A stretch of 64,000 nucleotides of DNA from Gelatiniphilus marinus (GTDB taxonomy: Bacteria; Bacteroidota; Bacteroidia; Flavobacteriales; Flavobacteriaceae). The notes under the pieces are model-generated. The model had not been told where the DNA came from. It saw nothing but the letters and a program-made list of their open reading frames with translations, and searched no databases. The stretch is taken from assembly GCF_042678305.1 (NCBI RefSeq), contig NZ_JBHUDT010000004.1; one strand, given 5' to 3'. Made by a program: the position numbers and the translations under genes. Positions 53,105-61,294 of the stretch are shown here, one piece after another (position 1 is the stretch's first letter; each line of letters starts with the position of its first letter).

Positions 53105-56100
53105 ATGAGCTTATTTCAGAACTCTGTTCTAAACAAATATTTAAAAGGATTGGAGTCCGAAAAAGTCAATCAAGCTTACGAGCGATTTACAAACCATTTC
53201 CATAATCCGACCATTCAAGAAAACATACGAAATTCCAAAGAGGAACAATATCAAGGCGAATTTTTGATTGACCTTTTTGTGAATGTTTTGGGCTACACGA
53301 AAAACCCAACGCCTAACTTTAATCTGACCACAGAATTAAAAAACATTAAAGGTTCTAAAAAAACAGATGGAGCAATTCTAAAAGGCGAAAAAGCACTTGC
53401 AGTAATTGAATTAAAAGGAACAAATACAACTGATTTAAGCAAAGTAGAAACCCAAGCATTTGGATATAAAAACAACCAACCAGGTTGTAATTATGTCATT
53501 ACTTCAAACTTTGAGAAGTTGCGTTTTTACATTGACAACGCAGTTGACTTTGAGGAATTTAATTTATTTCAGCTTTCAAAAGAACGTTTTGACATTCTTT
53601 GGCTTTGCCTTTCATCAGAATATCTTTTAAAAGACATTCCGAAAAAGATTAAAGACGAATCTTTAACGCAGGAAGAAAACGTAACCAAAAAATTATACAA
53701 AGATTACGCCTCATTTAGAAACGAGATTTTTGATGCCATTCAAAAAGAAAATCCTGAATACGATAAGTTAACGTTATTCAAGAAAACGCAGAAATTACTC
53801 GACCGTTTTCTATTTATCTTTTTTGCAGAAGATAGATTATTACTTCCACCAAATTCAATTCGTTCTATAGTAAACCAGTGGACTGATTTACGTGATAAAT
53901 ATGACGAGTATTTCCCTTTGTACGACCGATTTAAAAAATATTTCGGTTATATGAACACAGGACACAAAGGACAACAACACGATATTTTTGCCTACAATGG
54001 TGGACTTTTTGCGCCAGACGATATTTTAGACAACATCAAAATCAATGACGATTTACTGCATAAACACACGATAAATTTAAGTAACTACGATTTTGAAAGT
54101 GAAGTAAGCGTAAACATACTTGGGCACATCTTTGAACATTCGTTAAACGACATTGACGAAATTCAAGCAGAAATACAAGGAGTTAAAACCGAACAAAGCA
54201 AAACCAAGCGTAAAAAAGACGGTGTTTTTTACACACCAAAATATATTACCAAATACATTGTAGATAATACAGTTGGCAAACTTTGCGAGGAAAAGAAAAT
54301 CGAACTCGATATTCAAGAATCTGAATACGAAAAAGAACGTAAGGGAAGACAAAAAGCGACCTTAAAAAAGCTAACTCAAAAATTAGATGATTACAGAAAA
54401 TGGTTATTGCAAATTACCATTTGCGACCCAGCTTGTGGTAGTGGTGCTTTTTTAAACCAAGCGTTGGAATTTTTAATTGCGGAACATCAATACATTGACG
54501 AGTTACAAGCCAAATTGTTTGGAGATGCAATGGTATTGAGCGAAGTGGAAAACGCAATTTTAGAAAATAATATTTATGGTGTAGATATTAACGAGGAAAG
54601 CGTTGAAATCGCTAAACTCTCGCTTTGGTTAAGAACTGCACAAAAAGGCAGAAAACTAACTTCTTTAAACAACAATATAAAATGTGGTAACAGTTTAATT
54701 GACGACACAAATGTTGCAGGAGGTAAGGCTTTTAATTGGCAAAACGAATTTCCAGAAGTTTTTGCAAAAGGTGGTTTTGATGTAATTATTGGAAATCCAC
54801 CTTATGTTTTCACTAGAGGCAATGAACATTTCCAAAACTTCAATGATTATATATGGACAAATTACAATCATAATAGCGGAAAAATTAATCTATATAGTGT
54901 CTTTTTAGAACTATCCACAGACAAACTTTTAAAGGCCAATGGCTTTCTAGGTTTTATTACACCAGAAACATTTATTAGAACCAGTACTTATGGCGAAATC
55001 AGGAGATACCTTATAAACCAATTACTTATTCAAAGTATCAGCATTTACGGAATTGGAGTATTTGATAATGTTACAGCAGAAACAATAACATTAATCGTAA
55101 GAAAAAGATTTGATACGCAAAATATTGTAAATTTCTACAAGCATCAAAGCATTCAAATTTTTGAAAAATATTCAGAAAATCAAGATGGTTTTAACGAAAC
55201 ACCTGAAAATAGATTTCTCTATGGAAGTTCAAATTTGGATAGGAACATATTTAAGAAAATGCGTAAAAACAATCCGCTTTTAGGAAGTTTTATAGACGTA
55301 AGAAATGGTATTGCAACAAAATCGGGTAAAAACAATTACATCTCTAATCAGAAATTAACAGAGAATTACAAAAAATTATTAGAAGCACCTGACTTATTCA
55401 GATATGGATTTATTTGGCCAAATGCTTATATTAATTATGACAAAGAAGTATTACATCGTCCAAGGAAAGAAGAAACATTTCTTTCTGATAAAATATTAAT
55501 ACAGAGAGTTTCTTCTAGGTTAATTTGTTCATTTGATGATGAGAAATATTACACGTTTAATTCAGTAAACAATCTTGTTCTTAAGGAAGATAACTACAAT
55601 TTAAAATTTTTATTAGGCATTCTTAATTCAAGACTTATTGACCACTTTTATAGGAGAAATTATTCACTTGATGCTAGTTATACAATTACTGTAACAAAAA
55701 CTAATCTTGACTCTATTCCTGTTCCAAAATGGAAAAACTCTGATATTCAGCAGAAAATTATTTCAAATGTTGATTTCATTATCAAAGAAAACAAGAATAT
55801 AGTTCAACGTAGTTTGTCTTTCCAAAAGCTTCTGAAAAATAAATATTCACTTGAAAAGCTTTCGAAAAAAGTACAAAGTTGGTATCAATATGACTTTGGT
55901 ACACTTTTGAAAGAACTTAAAAAGTATAAAATTCAGTTAAGCCTAAAGGAAGAAGCTGAATGGATGGAATATTTCACTAATGAACAAGCAGAAATTAGAG
56001 CATTAATAAGTGAAATTGAAAATAGAGACAATGAAATTGATAAAAACGTTTATGAATTATACGGATTGACAGAAGAAGAAATAAACATTGTGGAAGAAGC

Positions 56101-56110
56101 CACCGCATAA
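53105..56110 (+). CDS. Type IIG (Eco57I-like) restriction-modification enzyme (cassette gene)
   Basis: 1001 residues. The N-terminal nuclease part contains DGAILKGEKALAVIELKGT (D-x(n)-E-x-K). Then a helical linker leads to the N6-adenine methyltransferase with motif I ITICDPACGSGAFLNQ and motif IV DVIIGNPPYVF. A TaqI-like specificity domain covers about 700-900, and a coiled C-terminus ends it. A single protein both cuts and methylates DNA. It occupies unit 16 (52927-56365) and is bracketed by two second-type palindromes. Confidence 0.92.
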   Translation: MSLFQNSVLNKYLKGLESEKVNQAYERFTNHFHNPTIQENIRNSKEEQYQGEFLIDLFVNVLGYTKNPTPNFNLTTELKNIKGSKKTDGAILKGEKALAVIELKGTNTTDLSKVETQAFGYKNNQPGCNYVITSNFEKLRFYIDNAVDFEEFNLFQLSKERFDILWLCLSSEYLLKDIPKKIKDESLTQEENVTKKLYKDYASFRNEIFDAIQKENPEYDKLTLFKKTQKLLDRFLFIFFAEDRLLLPPNSIRSIVNQWTDLRDKYDEYFPLYDRFKKYFGYMNTGHKGQQHDIFAYNGGLFAPDDILDNIKINDDLLHKHTINLSNYDFESEVSVNILGHIFEHSLNDIDEIQAEIQGVKTEQSKTKRKKDGVFYTPKYITKYIVDNTVGKLCEEKKIELDIQESEYEKERKGRQKATLKKLTQKLDDYRKWLLQITICDPACGSGAFLNQALEFLIAEHQYIDELQAKLFGDAMVLSEVENAILENNIYGVDINEESVEIAKLSLWLRTAQKGRKLTSLNNNIKCGNSLIDDTNVAGGKAFNWQNEFPEVFAKGGFDVIIGNPPYVFTRGNEHFQNFNDYIWTNYNHNSGKINLYSVFLELSTDKLLKANGFLGFITPETFIRTSTYGEIRRYLINQLLIQSISIYGIGVFDNVTAETITLIVRKRFDTQNIVNFYKHQSIQIFEKYSENQDGFNETPENRFLYGSSNLDRNIFKKMRKNNPLLGSFIDVRNGIATKSGKNNYISNQKLTENYKKLLEAPDLFRYGFIWPNAYINYDKEVLHRPRKEETFLSDKILIQRVSSRLICSFDDEKYYTFNSVNNLVLKEDNYNLKFLLGILNSRLIDHFYRRNYSLDASYTITVTKTNLDSIPVPKWKNSDIQQKIISNVDFIIKENKNIVQRSLSFQKLLKNKYSLEKLSKKVQSWYQYDFGTLLKELKKYKIQLSLKEEAEWMEYFTNEQAEIRALISEIENRDNEIDKNVYELYGLTEEEINIVEEATA

Positions 56111-56112
56111 GC

Positions 56113-56183
56113 CATACACATTTGCAATTCGCTCAAGCCAACGCTACACCAAAAATTGCAAAAGAGTATGTCTTGCCAACGCT
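56113..56183. repeat. Second-type palindrome, downstream of the restriction enzyme
   Basis: CATAC-ACA-TTTGCAATT (56113-56129) faces AATTGCAAA-AGA-GTATG (56154-56170). GCCAACGCT is at 56137-56145 and 56175-56183. It starts 3 bases past the restriction enzyme stop codon. Confidence 0.75.
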
Positions 56184-56237
56184 CACATTTAAACTAAATA
56201 AGAAACTTCTGAAAACCAAACTGAATAAAAAAAGCAC

Positions 56238-56375
56238 TACTTACAACAACGTATATAAAAAATAGCGGTTTAAGTGCTTAAACAAAAGAAAATTAATAAA
56301 TTAGAGGTCAGTAATAATCCGAAAAGTTAGTGCATTTCAATCCGCTACTTTTCATATACAAGACCGTTCGGCGGC
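56238..56375 (+). repeat. attC-like site of unit 16
   Basis: TACTTACAAC complements the start GTTGTAAGTA in all 10 bases; the same core is used by unit 4. Arms GTATATAAAAAATAGCGG and CCGCTACTTTTCATATAC, with AAGTGCTTAAA between. Next GTT at 56366. Confidence 0.88.
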
Positions 56376-56536
56376 ATTTAGCCCTATCGGGCACATACCG
56401 CCGAACGTCCCGCGCAGCTGCGCTGCCTGCACTACGGCGTGAAAACGCCGCAGAACAGGCAGCTATACGCCATTTTGCAAAGTGAAAACGTTTCACTACT
56501 TTTCACTTTGCAAAACAGCGCATAGCTGCGCGGGAC
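56366..56536 (+). mobile_element. Gene-less 171-bp cassette, copy 4
   Basis: Same as copy 1 by reading. The complement CCGCCGAAC is at 56398-56406, and the promoter-like TTTG-N19-TACTTTTC points right into the unit carrying the exonuclease. Next GTT at 56537. Confidence 0.85.
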
Positions 56537-56587
56537 GTTGGTGGTAATTTGGACACAGCTTCTAAAACAGAAAACAACAACTACTTC

Positions 56588-57373
56588 ATGAACATAAAAG
56601 AACTACTGGAAAAGGCTGATGAATTGTATAATGAATCTATCTTGATTAATGAAAAAAATGACTCAAGCGAACTTGAAGAAAAGCTAAATTTAGCAATAAA
56701 ATATTATGAAAAGTCTACTTATTTAGCTCCATTTGCTGCAATGTTATATTATAAAATAGCATTAGCATTTAAACTAAATAAAAATCAATTTAAATACTTT
56801 TTAAATGTCTGCATTAGCAAAAATATGGGATATAAAAATGCTATTGAATTATATAATAGAAATGAATTTCAAAAAGAAAACTCTCATTTTTTAAAAGAAA
56901 AATTCGTTTTTGTTATTGAGTTTGTTCATAGTAAAAATGAAATTGAGGAAATCTCATACTCAATGTTAAATAAAAAATTATACTTGTTAGATTCAATTGA
57001 CACTAAAGTCAATAGAGTAAGCCTAAATAAAAACAATATTTTAATGAATGATAATGCCTTTAATTACGAATCTCTTTTTTGGTTTCTATTTTTAAGACTA
57101 ACTATTTCGTCTAAAATAGTAACAAGTGATATAGCATTATTCCAAAAAGTCATCGACAATTTCAAAAATACTGAACTACTAAATTTATTTAACATCAAAG
57201 AAAAGTATTCAATAATAAATTTAGTAAATAGTCACTCAAATCAAAATTTTACAAACATAACACAAGCATATAACAATCTTTTTCCTAACAATGTATCACC
57301 TGAAAAGGGTTCTAATTACAAAATGCATTTAACGGTAGAATCTTTTCGAGAAATAGAAAAAAATCGTCTTTAA
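56588..57373 (+). CDS. Protein of unknown function, helical repeat-like (cassette gene)
   Basis: 261 residues from the ATG at 56588 (MNIKELLEKADELYNES); a TTG start 39 bases earlier is possible. LAIKYYEKSTYLAPFAAMLYYKIALAF looks like one or two TPR-type helical pairs. The rest is Asn/Lys-rich and not recognised. It lies 2 bases upstream of the exonuclease gene in the same unit, so the two probably act together. Confidence 0.65.
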   Translation: MNIKELLEKADELYNESILINEKNDSSELEEKLNLAIKYYEKSTYLAPFAAMLYYKIALAFKLNKNQFKYFLNVCISKNMGYKNAIELYNRNEFQKENSHFLKEKFVFVIEFVHSKNEIEEISYSMLNKKLYLLDSIDTKVNRVSLNKNNILMNDNAFNYESLFWFLFLRLTISSKIVTSDIALFQKVIDNFKNTELLNLFNIKEKYSIINLVNSHSNQNFTNITQAYNNLFPNNVSPEKGSNYKMHLTVESFREIEKNRL

Positions 57374-57375
57374 TA

Positions 57376-58293
57376 ATGAATAATTCAAATCTTGCAGAAA
57401 TTTATAAAAACAGGATAAAAAGCTTACTTGATAAAGAGTATTATAATATTAATTCTATTGATGGCGTTGGATATTTTGGAAAAACTTATGAGGAATTAAA
57501 AAACTTAAAACCAACCGAAAAAGAAATTTTCGAGTTTAGAAAGTTAAAAGAGTTAAACTCAAATACCCAAGAATATAAAGACCTATATAGAAAACTTTCA
57601 ATTTGGAGAATATTAGATTCATGTGTTGACAAAGAAAACAATTCAATAGCTGATTTAATTGATAAAATTAATCTTTTACAAAAACAGGAAGAAAATCAAA
57701 ACAACCAAAAAAACAAATACGAATATTTACTTTTTTTTGATACAGAAACCACAGGGATTCCTAAAAATTGGAAAGCACCTATAACAGATTTAAACAATTG
57801 GCCAAGAATAGTTCAACTTGCCTATATATTAAGTGATAAAGATGGGAAAATTATTAATCAATCTGATTTTATAATAAAACCAGTTGATTTTAAAATTCCT
57901 GAAGAATCTTCTAATGTTCATGGTATTACTACTGACAAAGCTATTGAAGAAGGAATTCCTTTATCTTTGGCTCTACAAAGTTTTGACAACCTTGCAAAGC
58001 ATTCAGGTGTTTTAGTTGCACATAACATTGAGTTTGATGAGAAAATTGTTAGAGCCGAATATTTAAGATGTAATATGACAGATTCACTTTCTAATATGAA
58101 AAGAATTTGTACAATGGAAGAATCAATTAACCTATGTGCATTGAAAGGTACTTATGGCTACAAATGGCCAAAATTGACAGAACTATATTTTAAACTATTT
58201 AACTCTGAATTAAAAGACTCACACAATGCTTCAAATGATGTAAAAGCTACTTTTGAATGTTATTGGGAATTAAAGAAAAGAAAAATAATATAA
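57376..58293 (+). CDS. DnaQ-like 3'-5' exonuclease (cassette gene)
   Basis: 305 residues. The C-terminal 185 residues hold the DEDDh fold: LLFFDTETTGIPKNW (DxE), LVAHNIEFDEKIVRAEY (second Asp) and DSHNASNDVKATFECYWEL (H-x4-D). The N-terminal 115 residues are unassigned. Family knowledge: proofreading or RNA/DNA trimming nucleases. Paired with a helical protein in unit 18 (56537-58424), possibly a two-gene defence cassette. Confidence 0.85.
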   Translation: MNNSNLAEIYKNRIKSLLDKEYYNINSIDGVGYFGKTYEELKNLKPTEKEIFEFRKLKELNSNTQEYKDLYRKLSIWRILDSCVDKENNSIADLIDKINLLQKQEENQNNQKNKYEYLLFFDTETTGIPKNWKAPITDLNNWPRIVQLAYILSDKDGKIINQSDFIIKPVDFKIPEESSNVHGITTDKAIEEGIPLSLALQSFDNLAKHSGVLVAHNIEFDEKIVRAEYLRCNMTDSLSNMKRICTMEESINLCALKGTYGYKWPKLTELYFKLFNSELKDSHNASNDVKATFECYWELKKRKII

Positions 58294-58297
58294 AAAC

Positions 58298-58434
58298 TAC
58301 CACCAACAATGGCTATAAGTAATTGCTTGTTCTCGCATACTTCTGAAAATCCTTGCGGATTTTCAGTTTGGTGTGTACTTGCAAAGTTAAGTGCTAAACC
58401 ACGCAACTACTCATAGCCGAGACCGTTGGCAGTA
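58298..58434 (+). repeat. attC-like site of unit 18
   Basis: TACCACCAAC complements the start GTTGGTGGTA in all 10 bases. The body is almost the same as in units 3 and 8, with TCCTTGCGGA in place of TCCTCGCGGA in the inner loop. Next GTT at 58425. Confidence 0.9.
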
Positions 58435-58464
58435 ATTAAAGCAAAAAAATAAAACTGGATTTAT

Positions 58465-58977
58465 ATGAGCAAAAGAGGAAGTCGAAACGCAACAAATTTT
58501 GCTGGTAAAAATTGGACAGTTGGTGGTAAATACAAAGGAAATAAATCCAAAACGAGCAAACACAAAGAAAAAAAACTCAAATTAAGAAAAGAACAATTTA
58601 ATTTGATTTGTGCAAAATTTAATTTTAAAGTAACAACTGTTCACGATAAGATACTCTATGATTCCTTATTAAAAAAATACTCAAAATTACGAGCAATGAA
58701 AGGAAGTAGAATTGCCAAAAAGAGTATTGAAAATGTTGAATATTTTAAAACGTACTGTGACAAGAAAAAGGAAAAATTTGATATTGAAACATATTTTGAG
58801 AAAAAATTTAATCATACCAATTTTATAAAAAAATATCCTGAATTAAAATTTAAAGAAAATAACATTAAACGAGAAATCTCAAAAAATAAGATAAAGCAGA
58901 AGACTGCAAACAATACGATAAGTGAATTTATTTCACCTAATATATTATCGAAACTTAAAAAAGGAATGAAAAAATAA
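58465..58977 (+). CDS. Basic protein of unknown function (cassette gene)
   Basis: 170 residues, very Lys-rich, starting MSKRGSRNATNFAGKNW. I do not recognise it; the charge suggests nucleic-acid binding. It is immediately followed by a partial attC-like left arm (58977-59011), indicating that this and the next two genes come from two fused cassettes. Unit 19 spans 58425-60281. Confidence 0.6.
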   Translation: MSKRGSRNATNFAGKNWTVGGKYKGNKSKTSKHKEKKLKLRKEQFNLICAKFNFKVTTVHDKILYDSLLKKYSKLRAMKGSRIAKKSIENVEYFKTYCDKKKEKFDIETYFEKKFNHTNFIKKYPELKFKENNIKREISKNKIKQKTANNTISEFISPNILSKLKKGMKK

Positions 58978-59011
58978 CTACTGCCAATGTGTAATAAAAG
59001 GCAATTGCACT
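58977..59011 (+). repeat. Relic of an attC-like site inside unit 19
   Basis: ACTACTGCCAA-TGTGTAATAAAAGGCAATTGC matches the unit end (TACTGCCAAC) plus the left arm of an attC-like site (AATGTGTATAATTCATTGC at 60162), but lacks loop, right arm and GTT. It reads as a cassette junction destroyed by deletion. Confidence 0.6.
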
Positions 59012-59755
59012 ATGAAAAAACTAATACTGCATATTCCTCACTCAGGAAATAAAATACCAATAAAAGATGGTTACATTTTAGAAGACAAAGTTTTAGAAAA
59101 TGAAATCTTCAAACTAACTGATTGGCATACTCAAGATTTATATTGTGTTAAAAATTGTGAAAGTATAATTTTTGAATATTCAAGAATTTTTTGCGATCCT
59201 GAAAGATTTTCTGATGATTTGCAAGAACCTATGGCAAAAGTAGGGATGGGAGTTTTATATGAAAAAACTGATGATGGAGAAACTATGAGAATTATCTCAA
59301 AAGAGTTAAGGCATAAAATATTAAATGAATACTATTTTAAGCATCATTCAAAATTAAATGATGCTGTGGAAAAGCAATTAAAACTAAATAATCGAGCATT
59401 AATTTTAGACTGTCATTCTTTTCCAAACATTCCAATGAAAAGAAGTCAACATAAAGTTGTCCCAAGACCTGATTATAATATTGGAACAGATAGATTTCAT
59501 ACACCAAAAAAATTAATAGATATTTCCGTAGACTTTTTTAAAAAAAGAAATTTCACACTTGGAATTGACTACCCATTTAGTGGTTCAATTGTGCCAATGG
59601 AATATTATCAAAAAAATAAAAAAGTTGAATCTATAATGCTTGAAATTAACAGAAAACTATACTTAAAAGAAGGAACAAATGAGAAATCGGAAAATTACGG
59701 AAAAACAAAAGAAGTAGTTCAAGAATATATTGAATTGTTAAAATCAGAATTTTAG
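59012..59755 (+). CDS. N-formylglutamate amidohydrolase-like protein (cassette gene)
   Basis: 247 residues. LILHIPHSGNKIP, DWHTQDLY, FEYSRIFCDPERF and ALILDCHSFPNIP match the zinc-dependent N-formylglutamate deformylase family. Without a histidine-degradation operon nearby the natural substrate is open. It is directly followed by the next gene with a 1-base gap. Confidence 0.8.
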   Translation: MKKLILHIPHSGNKIPIKDGYILEDKVLENEIFKLTDWHTQDLYCVKNCESIIFEYSRIFCDPERFSDDLQEPMAKVGMGVLYEKTDDGETMRIISKELRHKILNEYYFKHHSKLNDAVEKQLKLNNRALILDCHSFPNIPMKRSQHKVVPRPDYNIGTDRFHTPKKLIDISVDFFKKRNFTLGIDYPFSGSIVPMEYYQKNKKVESIMLEINRKLYLKEGTNEKSENYGKTKEVVQEYIELLKSEF

Positions 59756-59756
59756 T

Positions 59757-60152
59757 GTGGAAGTAACAAAAAAAACTATAAAATCATTTTCGGCAAAGGT
59801 CACATTCGGTCTTGAATTAGGCTATACAGGAGAATTACTTGAAAAGGCAAAAATCATAAAATACATTCAAAAAATTCAAAATGAATTAATTAAGAATAAA
59901 AATATATTTTTAAGCGTTTCAATATCTGAATGTAATATTGTTATGAGTGGTCAAGTTGAACCTCATTTATTATTAAGTTTTATAAATTATCCTAAATTCC
60001 CATTAAAAATTGAAGTTTTAAAATATGAAATTGAAGAATTAACAAGGAAATTAATGAGAGAATTTAAACAAAATAGAACTATTATTGAATATTTAGATGA
60101 AACTGTAATGTTTGAAAAAAATAAAAAAATTGACCCGAGAATAAAAAAATAA
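59757..60152 (+). CDS. Protein of unknown function (cassette gene)
   Basis: 131 residues from GTG 59757. It contains FSAKVTFGLELGYTGELLEK and LSVSISECNIVMSGQVEPHL. I do not recognise it. It is translationally close to the amidohydrolase gene and shares its cassette half. Confidence 0.55.
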   Translation: MEVTKKTIKSFSAKVTFGLELGYTGELLEKAKIIKYIQKIQNELIKNKNIFLSVSISECNIVMSGQVEPHLLLSFINYPKFPLKIEVLKYEIEELTRKLMREFKQNRTIIEYLDETVMFEKNKKIDPRIKK

Positions 60153-60153
60153 C

Positions 60154-60291
60154 TACTGCCAACAATGTGTATAATTCATTGCTAGTTATAGCCCACTTAC
60201 GAAAGTCCTTGCGGACTTTCTATCTGTGATTTATTTACTAACTTTAGTGCTTAAACACGCAACGAAATCATACACTAGACCGTTGGCAACA
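60154..60291 (+). repeat. attC-like site of unit 19
   Basis: TACTGCCAAC complements the start GTTGGCAGTA (58425) in all 10 bases. Arms TGTGTATAATTCATTGC and GCAACGAAATCATACAC. The inner hairpin is GAAAGTCC-TTGC-GGACTTTC, a compensated variant of GAAAATCC / GGATTTTC. Next GTT at 60282. Confidence 0.9.
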
Positions 60292-60401
60292 AGGCTAAGA
60301 GCGACACACATCAACCCCAGGAAAAAAGATTAAGTTTCGATTAATAAAAGGACTGGTCAAAAAAATAAGACCAGCCCTAAATAATAAAAAGTTAATCACG
60401 A

Positions 60402-61289
60402 TTATCGCTGAACACCTAACTGGACTTTAGCACCGTTTATATGGACTTCATCCTGTGTTTCAACAGCAAAATAACCATAAGCCAAGGGTGCAGCCGCAGC
60501 TCGCTCAACGGCCTGCTCAAAAATCATATTCCATATTTTGCCACCTTGTTTTTCATACTCTGAAATTAAAGACTTGAGACTTTCTTCTCCGAAAACAGTG
60601 AGATGTCCTGAAAAATCTTGGGAAATATCACTGATTCGGGCTGTTGACCAGTCAATAATTCCACATACATTACCATCGGCATATGTTAGAATATGTCCTG
60701 CATACAAATCACCATGAATGAATTTTGTGAAGTTCGGCCACAGTGTATCATTATCCAACCACTTTTTGTAACGATTTTCTAAATCATTACTTATGCCCAG
60801 TTCGGATTTTACCAAGCGTAATCGTTCGGAAATCTCGCTTCTCAGACTTTCAGGTGTAGTAACTTCCAATCCATTCAGAACAACTTCTTCTTTCGGAATA
60901 GCATGGAGTTGCACCAAAATTTTAGCCAATGACTGAATGTAGTTTGGACTATCTTTATCCATATTCCAAGAAACCTCATAAGTTTCAGCATCATAAGTCA
61001 AAGCGGGTTTTCCATCCAATAATGGATACGCTACCAGCTCTTCGTTCGCAATTTTCCAATCTGGAACTTGCGCAGTGAGATGTTTGCAAACTAACTGTAG
61101 AATTAGTTTTTCCTTTGCAATCTGCTTACCCAAATCGGGTCTTCTGGGAATACGCAACAGCCATTGATTTTCATCTTTGTCTGTTGCAAAACCAACCTTG
61201 AAATCTATTCCCATTTCGTTGAATTTCATCTTGTCTGAAAGCATTAAACCATGTCTTTCTGCAAGTTTCTGAATGTCTGTATTTTTCAT
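60402..61289 (-). CDS. Macrolide 2'-phosphotransferase homologue (cassette gene)
   Basis: 295 residues, antibiotic kinase fold. Compared from memory with Mph(A)/Mph(B): RHGLMLSDKM, WLLRIPRRPD, VPDWKIANEELVAYPLLDG, the catalytic FIHGDLYAGHIL (H-G-D), and GIIDWSTARISD. The enzyme would inactivate 14/15-membered macrolides with GTP. It starts 5 bases after the efflux gene, in the order mef then mph known from mef(C)-mph(G). It opposes the array direction and has its own promoter. Confidence 0.86.
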   Translation of the reverse strand: MKNTDIQKLAERHGLMLSDKMKFNEMGIDFKVGFATDKDENQWLLRIPRRPDLGKQIAKEKLILQLVCKHLTAQVPDWKIANEELVAYPLLDGKPALTYDAETYEVSWNMDKDSPNYIQSLAKILVQLHAIPKEEVVLNGLEVTTPESLRSEISERLRLVKSELGISNDLENRYKKWLDNDTLWPNFTKFIHGDLYAGHILTYADGNVCGIIDWSTARISDISQDFSGHLTVFGEESLKSLISEYEKQGGKIWNMIFEQAVERAAAAPLAYGYFAVETQDEVHINGAKVQLGVQR

Positions 61290-61294
61290 TTGTT

